6,662 nt of DNA from positions 1-6,662 of the forward strand of contig JAJZCT010000195.1 in NCBI GenBank assembly GCA_021828925.1, written 5' to 3'. Both the position numbers and the translations under genes were made by a program. Shown here one piece after another: positions 1 to 6,393 of this stretch. Position 1 is the first letter of the stretch. The number at the start of each line of letters is the position of its first letter. The notes under the pieces were generated by a model. It worked only from the letters and a program-made list of their open reading frames with translations, made no database searches and had not been told where the DNA came from. This stretch comes from Planctomycetota bacterium. GTDB taxonomy: Bacteria > Planctomycetota > Phycisphaerae > WQYP01.

Positions 1-947
1 CCCGACGCTGCCTGCAAAATATACATGCCCACCACCCCGGTGATGTCGGTTTCACAGGCGCTGGGCATGAGTCCGTTGGACATCATGCTCATGAGCGTGC
101 ATGGAACCACGCCGTAAAATTCTTCCAGTGCGGTCCAGCATTGAATCGCCGTGGCCACCAGCTCGCGTTCTTTAATGAATTTTTCAATCGCCACGCCGAG
201 CTTGGCCATTTTTATAACACTTAGCTGCGGAATACCACCCGTTGCGGTATAGCCTTGAATTCCGGCAAGCTTTTCCTTCACTGCCGCATCCGTATCGGAT
301 AATTTTGTCGCCACGCCCAGCACTTCTGAAAGGTCCAACGTTTCAATACTGATACCCGCGGTTTCCAAGAGTTTTTCGCTATACCGCACAGTGTTAAACG
401 CTCCGGGCCGGGCACCAATAGCCCCGATTCGCGCCCCTTTTAGCGCCCGCACCACGCGGCACGTCGCCGCGAAGCGCTGAATATCCGCCGAGAACTCCTT
501 GCTGCCCGGTTCTTCCGTGTGCAACGTGGTAAGAGAATACGCAATGCCATATTGCCGCAAATTATTGCACGCCGACATTTTCCCGCAAAAGCTGTCGCGG
601 CGATCTTTAATGGTCATGGTTTGTGTACGATCATTAAACGCATGGACCAACACCGGCACATTCAGCCCGGCCCAGCGCAGCGTGTTGGCAATCGCCCGTT
701 CATCACCAAAGTTGGGCAACGTCACCAGCACGCCGTCAATTTCCCCGCGATGCTTTTGAAACAGCTCCGCGTATTTTTTGGCGTCCGCTAAAGATTCCAC
801 CGCCCCGCCGTTGGTCTGCTCCGCCGGCAGAATAATAGTTTTAATCTGATGTTTGGCCAGTGTATTCAAAATCTCCTGCCGGCCGGTGACGCATAAATGG
901 GCAGGAAAAAAACCACGGTTTCCAACAATCACGCCTAGTGTAGTCAC
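1..947 (-). CDS. L-fucose/L-arabinose isomerase-like protein, 3' end cut by window edge
   Basis: The visible part is 315 codons read leftward from a GTG at 947, with no stop before the left edge. The start is chosen because a GGAG Shine-Dalgarno (957-960 on the plus strand) lies 9 nt upstream and the protein then opens directly on a Rossmann-like strand (TTLGVIVGNRGFFP). Family-like stretches are LPNFGDE (about residues 77-83), RDSFCGKMSACNNLRQYGI (117-135), GAIGARPGAFNTVRYSEKLLE (175-195), and QCWTALEEFYG to SACETDITGVVG (269-307). These match the L-fucose/L-arabinose isomerase-like superfamily, which interconverts aldoses and ketoses with a divalent metal. E299 in the ACETD motif is a good candidate for the first metal-binding/catalytic Glu (inferred from FucI). 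The remaining Asp and His ligands would lie in the missing third of a protein of roughly 450-500 residues. Substrate cannot be read from sequence: many members are annotated only as 'fucose isomerase-like'. It lies 175 bp downstream of dnaG on the same strand and may have its own control region. Confidence 0.85.
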   Translation of the reverse strand, partial: MTTLGVIVGNRGFFPAHLCVTGRQEILNTLAKHQIKTIILPAEQTNGGAVESLADAKKYAELFQKHRGEIDGVLVTLPNFGDERAIANTLRWAGLNVPVLVHAFNDRTQTMTIKDRRDSFCGKMSACNNLRQYGIAYSLTTLHTEEPGSKEFSADIQRFAATCRVVRALKGARIGAIGARPGAFNTVRYSEKLLETAGISIETLDLSEVLGVATKLSDTDAAVKEKLAGIQGYTATGGIPQLSVIKMAKLGVAIEKFIKERELVATAIQCWTALEEFYGVVPCTLMSMMSNGLMPSACETDITGVVGMYILQAAS

Positions 948-1122
948 GGAATCAATCTCCAAATATTGGGCCTTTGAGCCATCCAAAAACCACGAACTGC
1001 GTATGGTAAGCCATACCTTGCCACGCGGGCAAGTTTACCAGCCACGGCGGGACAGCGAGAATCATTTCGTACCAGGAATCTTACTATCTATCCCATTAAA
1101 CGCCTTGGGAGTCGGTCCACAT
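948..1122 (-). other. Intergenic region between dnaG and the isomerase-like gene, with clustered inverted repeats
   Basis: This 175 bp gap holds no gene. Its middle contains a dense cluster of short inverted repeats (1001-1040, listed separately). The proximal end carries the isomerase ribosome binding site. I see no hairpin followed by a T-run on the minus strand, so no standard intrinsic terminator closes dnaG. I also see no strong -35/-10 pair. The reading frame of the isomerase stays open for some codons upstream of the GTG, but no start there has better signals. Confidence 0.6.
1001..1040 (-). repeat. Abutting and overlapping inverted repeats upstream of the isomerase-like gene
   Basis: Plus-strand arms are GTATGG (1001-1006) with CCATAC (1011-1016), loop TAAG. 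Directly abutting is CTTGCC (1017-1022) with GGCAAG (1028-1033), loop ACGCG. A third pairing, TGGTAA (1004-1009) with TTACCA (1035-1040), encloses the second hairpin and uses bases of the first, so the first hairpin and the outer stem are mutually exclusive. All arms are perfect. The cluster lies about 55-95 nt upstream of the GTG start. It could be an operator, an RNA switch or leader structure, or a non-canonical end for the dnaG transcript. No function is shown. Confidence 0.55.
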
Positions 1123-3024
1123 TCATCCCCCGGAAGGACGTGGCCCCAGTTTCCGCTGCAGCTTATTGGCCTTCACCGCACGGGTGCGCGCATCAACGGC
1201 AGTTTTAAGCCGATCCGCCTCATCAGGCACCGCTTGGCTGCTATCGGCATTCTGGCCTTCCGGGCTGCGTCGTTGAGCCAGCTCCTCCAAGTGGTTTAAG
1301 GAATCACCAATTATCTGCTTCAGATTTCCTCCGCGTTCAGCCTCCGCCTGCGCCTGGATTGCCAAGCGTACCAGAGCAGGATCATCCACCATGGCTACAA
1401 ACTCGGCAAGATTTCCGGCCGCCAAATCCGGAAGTTCCTCCAGATATTCCATCAACCGCGCCAGCAATGCCGCCATGTCCGAATCGAAAAAGAGATCAAC
1501 CGCTATTCGATCACGAAATTCCTGATACAGCGAAAAATCACAGAGCAACGCCCCAATAATCCAATGCCCCGCCCGTTGCAGCCCCATGTCAACTTCCACC
1601 GCCGGCGCGGCATCCGATTTTTCAGTCCCCGCTTCACCGGACTGCCGGCCTGCGCCCACGGCCAGCCGACGAATTCGCGCATGAACTTCATCCGAACTTA
1701 TCCCCACCAGATCAGCAATGTTTTTCTGCAACAATCCTCGGCGAATTGGATCCACCGACGCATTCAATATCGCCGGCGCCACCAGCCGCATCAAGGCCTC
1801 AGAAGCTCGTTGTTTACCGGCCAGCGAATCCGATGCTTGAAACGCTGTATACATTTTTTCCCAGGCGTATTCCAAAGAATCTTTGGCCTCTGCGATGATT
1901 TTCTCAAACGCCTCACCCCCATGGGTCATGCAAAAATCACAGGGGTCTTTACCATCCGGCACATGAGCGATGCGGACATCCACCGGATACCGCAGCAACA
2001 ACTCAATCGCCCGGTCCGCCGCGCGCCGACCCGCCTCATCACTGTCAAATACCAGTGCCACGCGATTGCAAAATCGCCGCAGCAAATTGATATGCTGTTC
2101 GGTCATTGCGGTGCCCAAGGTCGCTACCACATTTTCCACACCCGCCTGATGGCAACCTACCACATCCATATACCCTTCCACCACCACCGCCAACTGCTTA
2201 CGAATCAGCGGCTGTCGCGCCAGGTTCAGCGCGTAAAGCGTTTCGCGCTTGGAAAATAACGCTGTTTCCGGCGAATTCAGATATTTTGGTCCCTCCTGAT
2301 CCGAGCCGGTCTGGGCTGGCATGCTTGGCTCCGGCGCAGCCGATGGAAGAATTCTTCCTCCAAAGGCGATGACCCGGTCACTGGAATCAATAATGGGAAA
2401 TATCAGTCGATTGCGAAATACATCATAGACGCTGCCATCTGCGCGCCTTTTCACCAGCCCCACCGACACCAGCGTTTCCGCGCTGATCCCCTTCTTCCCC
2501 GCAGCAGTCGCCAAAGCGGTCCATTGGGTCTCCGCACAGCCAATCTGAAATCTCTCAATTGTGGCGGCATGAACGCCGCGTGAAGTTAAATATTCCCGAG
2601 CCGCCTTTCCGGCGTTACCGGCAAGATTGCTCTGAAAATACCGCGCCGCCCATAAATTGGCATCCACGATTTTATCCCGCTGGGACGCCGCCTGCGGGTT
2701 ACTTGCACGATATTCCGGCAACGTAATGCCGTAACGCTGGGCTAAAAATCTTAGCGTTTCCCCCTTGGACATCTTGTGGTAATTTTCTACAAACTTAAAA
2801 ACATCCCCACCCGCGGCACATACGAAACAGTAAAATATCTGCTTCTGCGGAGAAACATACATCGACGGGCGGCGATCTTCATGAAACGGACAAAGCCCCA
2901 CAAACTCTCTCCCCGCCGGCCGCAGGGCAATATGCTCGCCGATGATCTCCTCAATCCGCGCCGCCTGCCGCACCACCTGAAAAATCTGTCCCGAAGAATT
3001 ACTCATCACATAAGATTCTAACAC
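1123..3024 (-). CDS. dnaG: DNA primase DnaG
   Basis: Synthesises short RNA primers at the replication fork together with the DnaB helicase. At 633 aa from the GTG at 3024 it has normal length. The CHC2 zinc finger is complete: C45, H48, C66, C69 with the family's CxxH-x17-CxxC spacing. The catalytic core follows: the basic RNA-polymerase motif FRNRLIFPI (203-211), FGGRIL (221-226), KYLNSPET (247-254), then the Toprim acidic residues E283 in VEGYMD, D327 and D329 in VFDSDEAGR, and D357 in DGKDP. The last 200 or so residues match the expected DnaB-interaction region by position but are divergent, with a linker at 455-475. A short Pro/Ser/Gln-rich insertion (about 227-246) separates FGGR from KYLNS. 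The start is uncertain. GTG 3024 lies in an inverted repeat and has no Shine-Dalgarno; ATG 3006 (MSNSSGQIFQ) or GTG 3009 fits the family better. An in-frame TAA lies 9 codons above GTG 3024. rpsU and rpoD are not adjacent here. Confidence 0.97.
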   Translation of the reverse strand: MLESYVMSNSSGQIFQVVRQAARIEEIIGEHIALRPAGREFVGLCPFHEDRRPSMYVSPQKQIFYCFVCAAGGDVFKFVENYHKMSKGETLRFLAQRYGITLPEYRASNPQAASQRDKIVDANLWAARYFQSNLAGNAGKAAREYLTSRGVHAATIERFQIGCAETQWTALATAAGKKGISAETLVSVGLVKRRADGSVYDVFRNRLIFPIIDSSDRVIAFGGRILPSAAPEPSMPAQTGSDQEGPKYLNSPETALFSKRETLYALNLARQPLIRKQLAVVVEGYMDVVGCHQAGVENVVATLGTAMTEQHINLLRRFCNRVALVFDSDEAGRRAADRAIELLLRYPVDVRIAHVPDGKDPCDFCMTHGGEAFEKIIAEAKDSLEYAWEKMYTAFQASDSLAGKQRASEALMRLVAPAILNASVDPIRRGLLQKNIADLVGISSDEVHARIRRLAVGAGRQSGEAGTEKSDAAPAVEVDMGLQRAGHWIIGALLCDFSLYQEFRDRIAVDLFFDSDMAALLARLMEYLEELPDLAAGNLAEFVAMVDDPALVRLAIQAQAEAERGGNLKQIIGDSLNHLEELAQRRSPEGQNADSSQAVPDEADRLKTAVDARTRAVKANKLQRKLGPRPSGG

Positions 3025-3052
3025 GCCACACGCCCCGCGCCCCGCGTGTTAG
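3018..3052 (-). repeat. 9-bp perfect inverted repeat over the upstream dnaG start codon
   Basis: Arms CTAACACGC (3018-3026) and GCGTGTTAG (3044-3052) are perfectly complementary, with a 17-base, very GC-rich spacer. A second, shorter pairing, ACACGC (3028-3033) with GCGTGT (3044-3049), shares the right arm. In dnaG mRNA this would be a stem-loop ending about 12 nt before ATG 3006 and holding GTG 3024 inside the stem. That argues for translation from 3006/3009 and could limit primase synthesis. It could equally be a protein-binding operator. There is no T-run, so it is not a typical terminator. Confidence 0.6.
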
Positions 3053-3329
3053 CATGACGCGCAAAGGGTACCCCGCATCCCTAAAAGCCGTCCGCACCCG
3101 TTTAACCTTATGGATGAGTGTTAACTGGGCCGCGGAAATTAGATGGGCCGACTCGTTGCGCTCCGGGCCGGCGCAACCGCTGCGGCGCGTTGTGGGTTTG
3201 CAGCCGTTTATCGGCGTCGATCAACAATGACCGAAGGTTTACAAAGAATTCCGCCCAGTGACACATGCGCTCGCGACGGCCCCGAACGCGCTATCCGTTG
3301 CTACCTCGTCGTGCGGTAAACAGCGAATG
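3053..3329. other. Intergenic region upstream of dnaG; one GC hairpin, no gene seen
   Basis: No credible ORF with a ribosome binding site is seen on either strand. The stretch should contain the dnaG promoter, but no clear -35/-10 pair stands out. A perfect 7-bp inverted repeat, GTTGCGC (3155-3161) with GCGCAAC (3171-3177), has a GC-rich 9-base loop. It has no T-run on either side. It might weakly end the lipoprotein transcript or be a structured leader; nothing decides between these. Confidence 0.5.
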
Positions 3330-3608
3330 TCAATATTGGCCGGCCGGATCTCGAAGCACAAACGCCAACTTTGCGGGAGCGTTGATGGTGGCGGCAGTTA
3401 CCGTTGCCGACGAATTATTTACCGCCGGCGTGGACCGCATTCCCTCGTCGCGGTCACCGTCATCATGTTGGTAGCCGCGGTCATGGCCACGATCATAGTC
3501 TCGGTGATCTTCATGGCCACCGTAGAAGCAGCCGCCCATGGTTACCATCATTGCCGAAGCAAGAAATGGCGCGGCAATAAGCCGGAAACGAGTTTGGAAC
3601 CTCATCAT
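3330..3608 (-). CDS. Small His/Asp-rich probable lipoprotein
   Basis: 92 aa from the ATG at 3608 (MMRFQTRFRL). This start is chosen because a strong GGAGG (3615-3619 on the plus strand) lies 6 nt upstream; a longer reading from an ATG at 3635 has no such site. A basic N-terminus (R3, R7, R9) and hydrophobic stretch (10-25) end in MGGC with Cys27. This resembles a signal-peptidase-II lipobox, though with Met at -3 rather than the usual Leu. Residues 32-56 are a low-complexity run of His, Asp, Arg, Gly and Glu (for example HEDHRDYDRGHDRG). A Thr/Ala/Asn-rich tail (58-92) follows. I do not recognise a named family. A membrane-anchored periplasmic or surface protein that could bind divalent metals is an inference from composition only. 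It has its own promoter and is separated from dnaG by about 300 bp and from the sulfotransferase by about 345 bp, so it is probably transcribed alone. Confidence 0.72.
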   Translation of the reverse strand: MMRFQTRFRLIAAPFLASAMMVTMGGCFYGGHEDHRDYDRGHDRGYQHDDGDRDEGMRSTPAVNNSSATVTAATINAPAKLAFVLRDPAGQY

Positions 3609-3953
3609 GAGAGTCCTCCATATAAGATAGCCCACCTGCGAAACCTACACATTAAAGCCCCCATTGCGGTCATCATCCGGCAAGACTACCCCGATAAACC
3701 CGCTGTACCATTATAGCACACTGCCACGCCGATGTTCCGACAAGCGACAATCACCACAACGGGCGGCTAGCAATCCGATCATCTGCAACTTCTCCTGACC
3801 AGATATAAGCCCCGTCTCTGCAGTTTTCTCTTGCCGGACCGCGCGAATTTCTGATATGCCCAACCTCTGACATTTACACTTCGATATGTTCCGCTGATAG
3901 GCATGGGAGCGACTTCGTGCAAGCCGCCGAGAGTCTGACCCACTGCCGCGTAA
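3609..3953 (-). other. Intergenic region between sulfotransferase and lipoprotein genes
   Basis: About 345 bp. The half near the lipoprotein holds its ribosome binding site and an extended -10 element. The half near the sulfotransferase shows no T-tailed hairpin after the TAA at 3954, so where that transcript ends is unclear. The only other coding signal is a 23-codon ORF with an AGGAG site (3711-3782), treated as doubtful. Confidence 0.55.
3710..3718 (-). promoter_or_regulatory. Extended -10 promoter element for the lipoprotein gene
   Basis: On the minus strand this reads TGCTATAAT: a perfect TATAAT hexamer at 3715-3710 preceded by the TGn extension. No consensus -35 lies 16-18 nt upstream (GGAACA at 17 nt is poor), which is usual for extended -10 promoters. 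Transcription would start near 3703, giving a leader of about 95 nt before the ATG at 3608. Confidence 0.6.
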
Positions 3954-4520
3954 TTATTTTTGTCGATGCAGCGCCGGATTCACTACCGCACACATGGCTA
4001 CGATATTCAGAGGATAGCCAAGAAACGTCTTAATTTTTTCCGCTTCCAACTCGGGATTGCCGATCAGCCCCGCGTGCGAGACGTCATGAACTGTAAAGTT
4101 ATTCTGTGCGGCCAGCCAGGTATCAACGGCAGTGATCTCTTTGTGAAAGATTGCTTCTAAACGCTGATTTTCAACTGTTGTGGCCTTTGTTTTCCCCAAC
4201 ATCGCCTGTTGCGACGCCACAACTTGTCGCAGGTCACGTCGCATAAACAGGACGCGATACGAACGATCCGACGGTAAATCATAAAGCAGGCGATAAATCA
4301 TTTTTACCGCGTGTCCGGCCGCTGTTTCCAGCCACTGAGCGTTCGCTCGGGTTTCTTTTACGGCTTCAAGTTCAAAATAGCCGCACGGATTGCTCACATC
4401 AGCCCGACGAATATGATCCGTCAGCACCGGCAGTCCGCCGGCATGCAGCATGTGCATCATCAGTGACGTACCGGATCGGGGCAATCCGGAAACAATGGTA
4501 ATGGAGGTTGATTCAGACAT
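3954..4520 (-). CDS. Small sulfotransferase-family protein (PAPS-dependent type)
   Basis: 188 aa, starting at the ATG at 4520 with an AGGA site 8 nt upstream. The N-terminus carries the 5'-phosphosulfate-binding loop SGLPRSGTS (residues 11-19), the hallmark of PAPS-dependent sulfotransferases, followed by a helix (LMMHMLHAGG). A candidate 3'-phosphate-binding segment is LFMRRDLRQVVASQ (91-104), with Arg94/Arg95 and Ser103. The middle motif NPCGYFELEAVK (44-55) and the end (LGYPLNIVAMCAVVNPALHR) resemble a compact group of bacterial sulfotransferase-like proteins of about this size, so it looks complete. Known members move a sulfuryl group from PAPS to a hydroxyl or amine; the acceptor cannot be told here. 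It begins 45 bp after the permease stop on the same strand with no terminator between, so the two are probably cotranscribed. The short length leaves open that it is a nucleotide-binding relative without transferase activity. Confidence 0.85.
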   Translation of the reverse strand: MSESTSITIVSGLPRSGTSLMMHMLHAGGLPVLTDHIRRADVSNPCGYFELEAVKETRANAQWLETAAGHAVKMIYRLLYDLPSDRSYRVLFMRRDLRQVVASQQAMLGKTKATTVENQRLEAIFHKEITAVDTWLAAQNNFTVHDVSHAGLIGNPELEAEKIKTFLGYPLNIVAMCAVVNPALHRQK

Positions 4521-4565
4521 AATTTCAGTCCTGGGCGCAAATGTTTTAAGGCATTGTCCCGCTTG

Positions 4566-6185
4566 TTACAGATTGTCAATGTAGGCTTGAATTTCTTCCA
4601 TGGGCACGGCGGAATTTACCGCAACATACAAAATCATTACACTGAATACCGCTACGACGATCACATCATAGGGAAATTTTAGATAACCCAGACCGCCGGT
4701 CATGCTTTTTGAACCAATGCCATCCAGAATCCACAGTCCGCCGAGATAGGGAAACACCCACCAGGTGCTTTTCCACGGCAGCCCGGCAATACTTTCGTCT
4801 TTGATAAGCCGCCAAGCCAGAAATAATGCCAGCGCCGCAGAAATAATTTCCAGCAAAAATGTGAGTGTGGCGAATCCTGACCAGTACACGATGAGATTGG
4901 AAATAATAAAAGTAATCGGAGCCAGAATATCAGCCATCGGCACTCGAAACGGTCTTGGACGACTGGCCTCGGGAAGGGTACGCCGCAGCGAAAGCAGCAC
5001 CACCGGGCCGATACCATAGGACAATACCATCACATCCGAGATTTCGTTAACCATTTTATGCCAGCTCGGAAATGGGAGCATAAAAAAACATCCGACGACA
5101 AAACTTACAATGCCGGCGGCCCATGGCACGCCAAAGCGATTCAAGCGCTGCAATGAGCTATGAATGAAGCCATCCTCGCTCATGGCCCCGATCACCCGCG
5201 AAGAAGTCGTGGCGTAAATAAACCCCGTGCCGCCCGGGGATACAATGGCATCGGCATACAGTAACATCGCCAGCCACGCCAAACCAATACCCGATGCCAG
5301 AGCCGCCAGCGGCCCAGCCCCCACCGAAAATCCCTTGGCATGATCCAAGGCCGCCCATCCGTATTTGGCTAATTCCGCCGGGCTGACCGCCATGACAAAT
5401 GCCAACTGTAAACCGATGTAAATCACCATCCCGATGACCACCGATCCTATAACCGCAATGGGAACATAGCGTTGCGGTTGTGAGGTTTCACCGGCAAGCT
5501 CCACCGCCTGCCTGAAACCCAGAAAGCTGAAAATCACACCCGCTGTACCCAACGCTGTAAAAACACCACGGATATTGGATGCCAACTGATGCGCCTGTAT
5601 ATGCAGATTGCCCGTATGATGCGCTCCAATCAACAGGCCGATGATTGTTACCAGCGGCACGGCCAGTTTCCACCAGCCGGCGGTCGTACTGATGCGCATG
5701 ACCCATTTAATTCCAAAAAGATTCAGCACCGTAAAAAATGCCAGCATGAGAACCGCAAAGCCAAAGCCCGCCGGAGTCAACGCGTGATTCTTTGGATAAA
5801 TCAGCCACGGCCAAATATTGGCCATATAACCCAGCGTAGCCAGCACCTCTACCGGCGCCACCGAAACATAGCCTAAAAAAAGTATCCAACTCCAGATGCG
5901 GGACAACAACGCGCCATGGCTTAAATGCGGGAAATGCACCACCGCCCCGCTGCGCGGAAACAAGGTCGCCAATTCCGCGTAAACCAATGCCAGCAGCAGA
6001 ATAGCAATGCCGCCAACCAACCAGGAGAACACGCTTAAAGGCCCGGCCTGTTGCGCCGCTTCCATCGGGCCTTTCAGCCAGCCCGAACCAATAATTCCGC
6101 CGAGGCTGGCATAAAGCAATCCAATAACCCCGGCCTCGCGCCTTAATGCAATTTTCTTATTCGATAAATCTGCCATGCCTGCCAT
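4566..6185 (-). CDS. APC-superfamily amino-acid permease
   Basis: 539 aa integral membrane protein, probably a proton- or ion-coupled importer of an amino acid or amine. TM1 has the unwound substrate-binding motif GGIIGSGW (29-36). TM6 carries FSFLGFRQAVELAGE (219-233), the region that contacts substrate in APC transporters. Hydrophobic segments lie at about 18-38, 50-71, 94-115, 138-158, 170-188, 207-232, 242-266, 290-312, 353-371, 383-400, 418-438, 440-460, 472-490 and 505-525. That is about 14, two more than the 12-TM core, as in the aspartate:proton symporter-like branch. That branch is a guess; substrate is not shown. The start is either ATG 6185 (AGGAG only 3 nt upstream) or ATG 6176 (12 nt), and neither spacing is ideal. 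It is first in a likely two-gene unit with the sulfotransferase. Confidence 0.93.
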   Translation of the reverse strand: MAGMADLSNKKIALRREAGVIGLLYASLGGIIGSGWLKGPMEAAQQAGPLSVFSWLVGGIAILLLALVYAELATLFPRSGAVVHFPHLSHGALLSRIWSWILFLGYVSVAPVEVLATLGYMANIWPWLIYPKNHALTPAGFGFAVLMLAFFTVLNLFGIKWVMRISTTAGWWKLAVPLVTIIGLLIGAHHTGNLHIQAHQLASNIRGVFTALGTAGVIFSFLGFRQAVELAGETSQPQRYVPIAVIGSVVIGMVIYIGLQLAFVMAVSPAELAKYGWAALDHAKGFSVGAGPLAALASGIGLAWLAMLLYADAIVSPGGTGFIYATTSSRVIGAMSEDGFIHSSLQRLNRFGVPWAAGIVSFVVGCFFMLPFPSWHKMVNEISDVMVLSYGIGPVVLLSLRRTLPEASRPRPFRVPMADILAPITFIISNLIVYWSGFATLTFLLEIISAALALFLAWRLIKDESIAGLPWKSTWWVFPYLGGLWILDGIGSKSMTGGLGYLKFPYDVIVVAVFSVMILYVAVNSAVPMEEIQAYIDNL

Positions 6186-6393
6186 CAGCTCCTGCTCAAT
6201 AACCCCGGCGAAACTTTGCTACCGCTTGTTATCGCATAAATACCGATATCGAACCATCAGCATTCGCGTTTTGTTGTAGCAGGTAGTGTACCAAGCATCG
6301 ACCGGATCGTCAGGAGTCTCTTCACAAAAAAGGCCGTCGGCACACGATGCCGACGGCCTGCCAGGTAAGGCAATATCACTGGGCGGTCATTTT
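6186..6393 (-). other. Intergenic region between the PEP-CTERM gene and the permease
   Basis: Contains the terminator of the upstream gene (6326-6359) and must contain the permease promoter. A weak extended -10-like element, TGCTACAAC on the minus strand (6273-6281), would give a leader of about 80 nt, but no good -35 accompanies it. Small palindromes CGATATCG (6244-6251) and GGTA-GTG-TACC (6282-6292) flank it and are too short to call operators. Confidence 0.45.
6325..6359 (-). terminator. Rho-independent terminator of the PEP-CTERM gene
   Basis: A perfect 12-bp stem, AGGCCGTCGGCA (6331-6342) with TGCCGACGGCCT (6348-6359), encloses the 5-base loop CACGA. On the minus strand the stem runs into six T's (6331-6326). 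It begins 34 bp after the PEP-CTERM stop codon and separates that gene from the permease. Confidence 0.95.

Noticed and set aside
853..1299. Plus-strand 148-codon ORF
   Set aside because: It spans the end of dnaG and the start of the isomerase-like gene in antisense and has no recognisable domain.
1564..2259. Plus-strand 231-codon ORF
   Set aside because: It lies wholly antisense to the conserved catalytic core of dnaG, and its Arg/His-rich product looks like an antisense artefact.
3258..3716. Plus-strand 152-codon ORF with a hydrophobic middle, opposite the lipoprotein gene
   Set aside because: It has no ribosome binding site. Its Ile/Met/Val run is simply the antisense of the Asp/His codons of the lipoprotein tract (GAT/CAT read as ATC/ATG). 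The minus-strand gene has a strong GGAGG and a promoter.
4700..5017. Minus-strand 105-codon ORF inside the permease
   Set aside because: It is an alternate frame within a full-length, uninterrupted permease; the Cys/Phe/Trp-rich product is not family-like.
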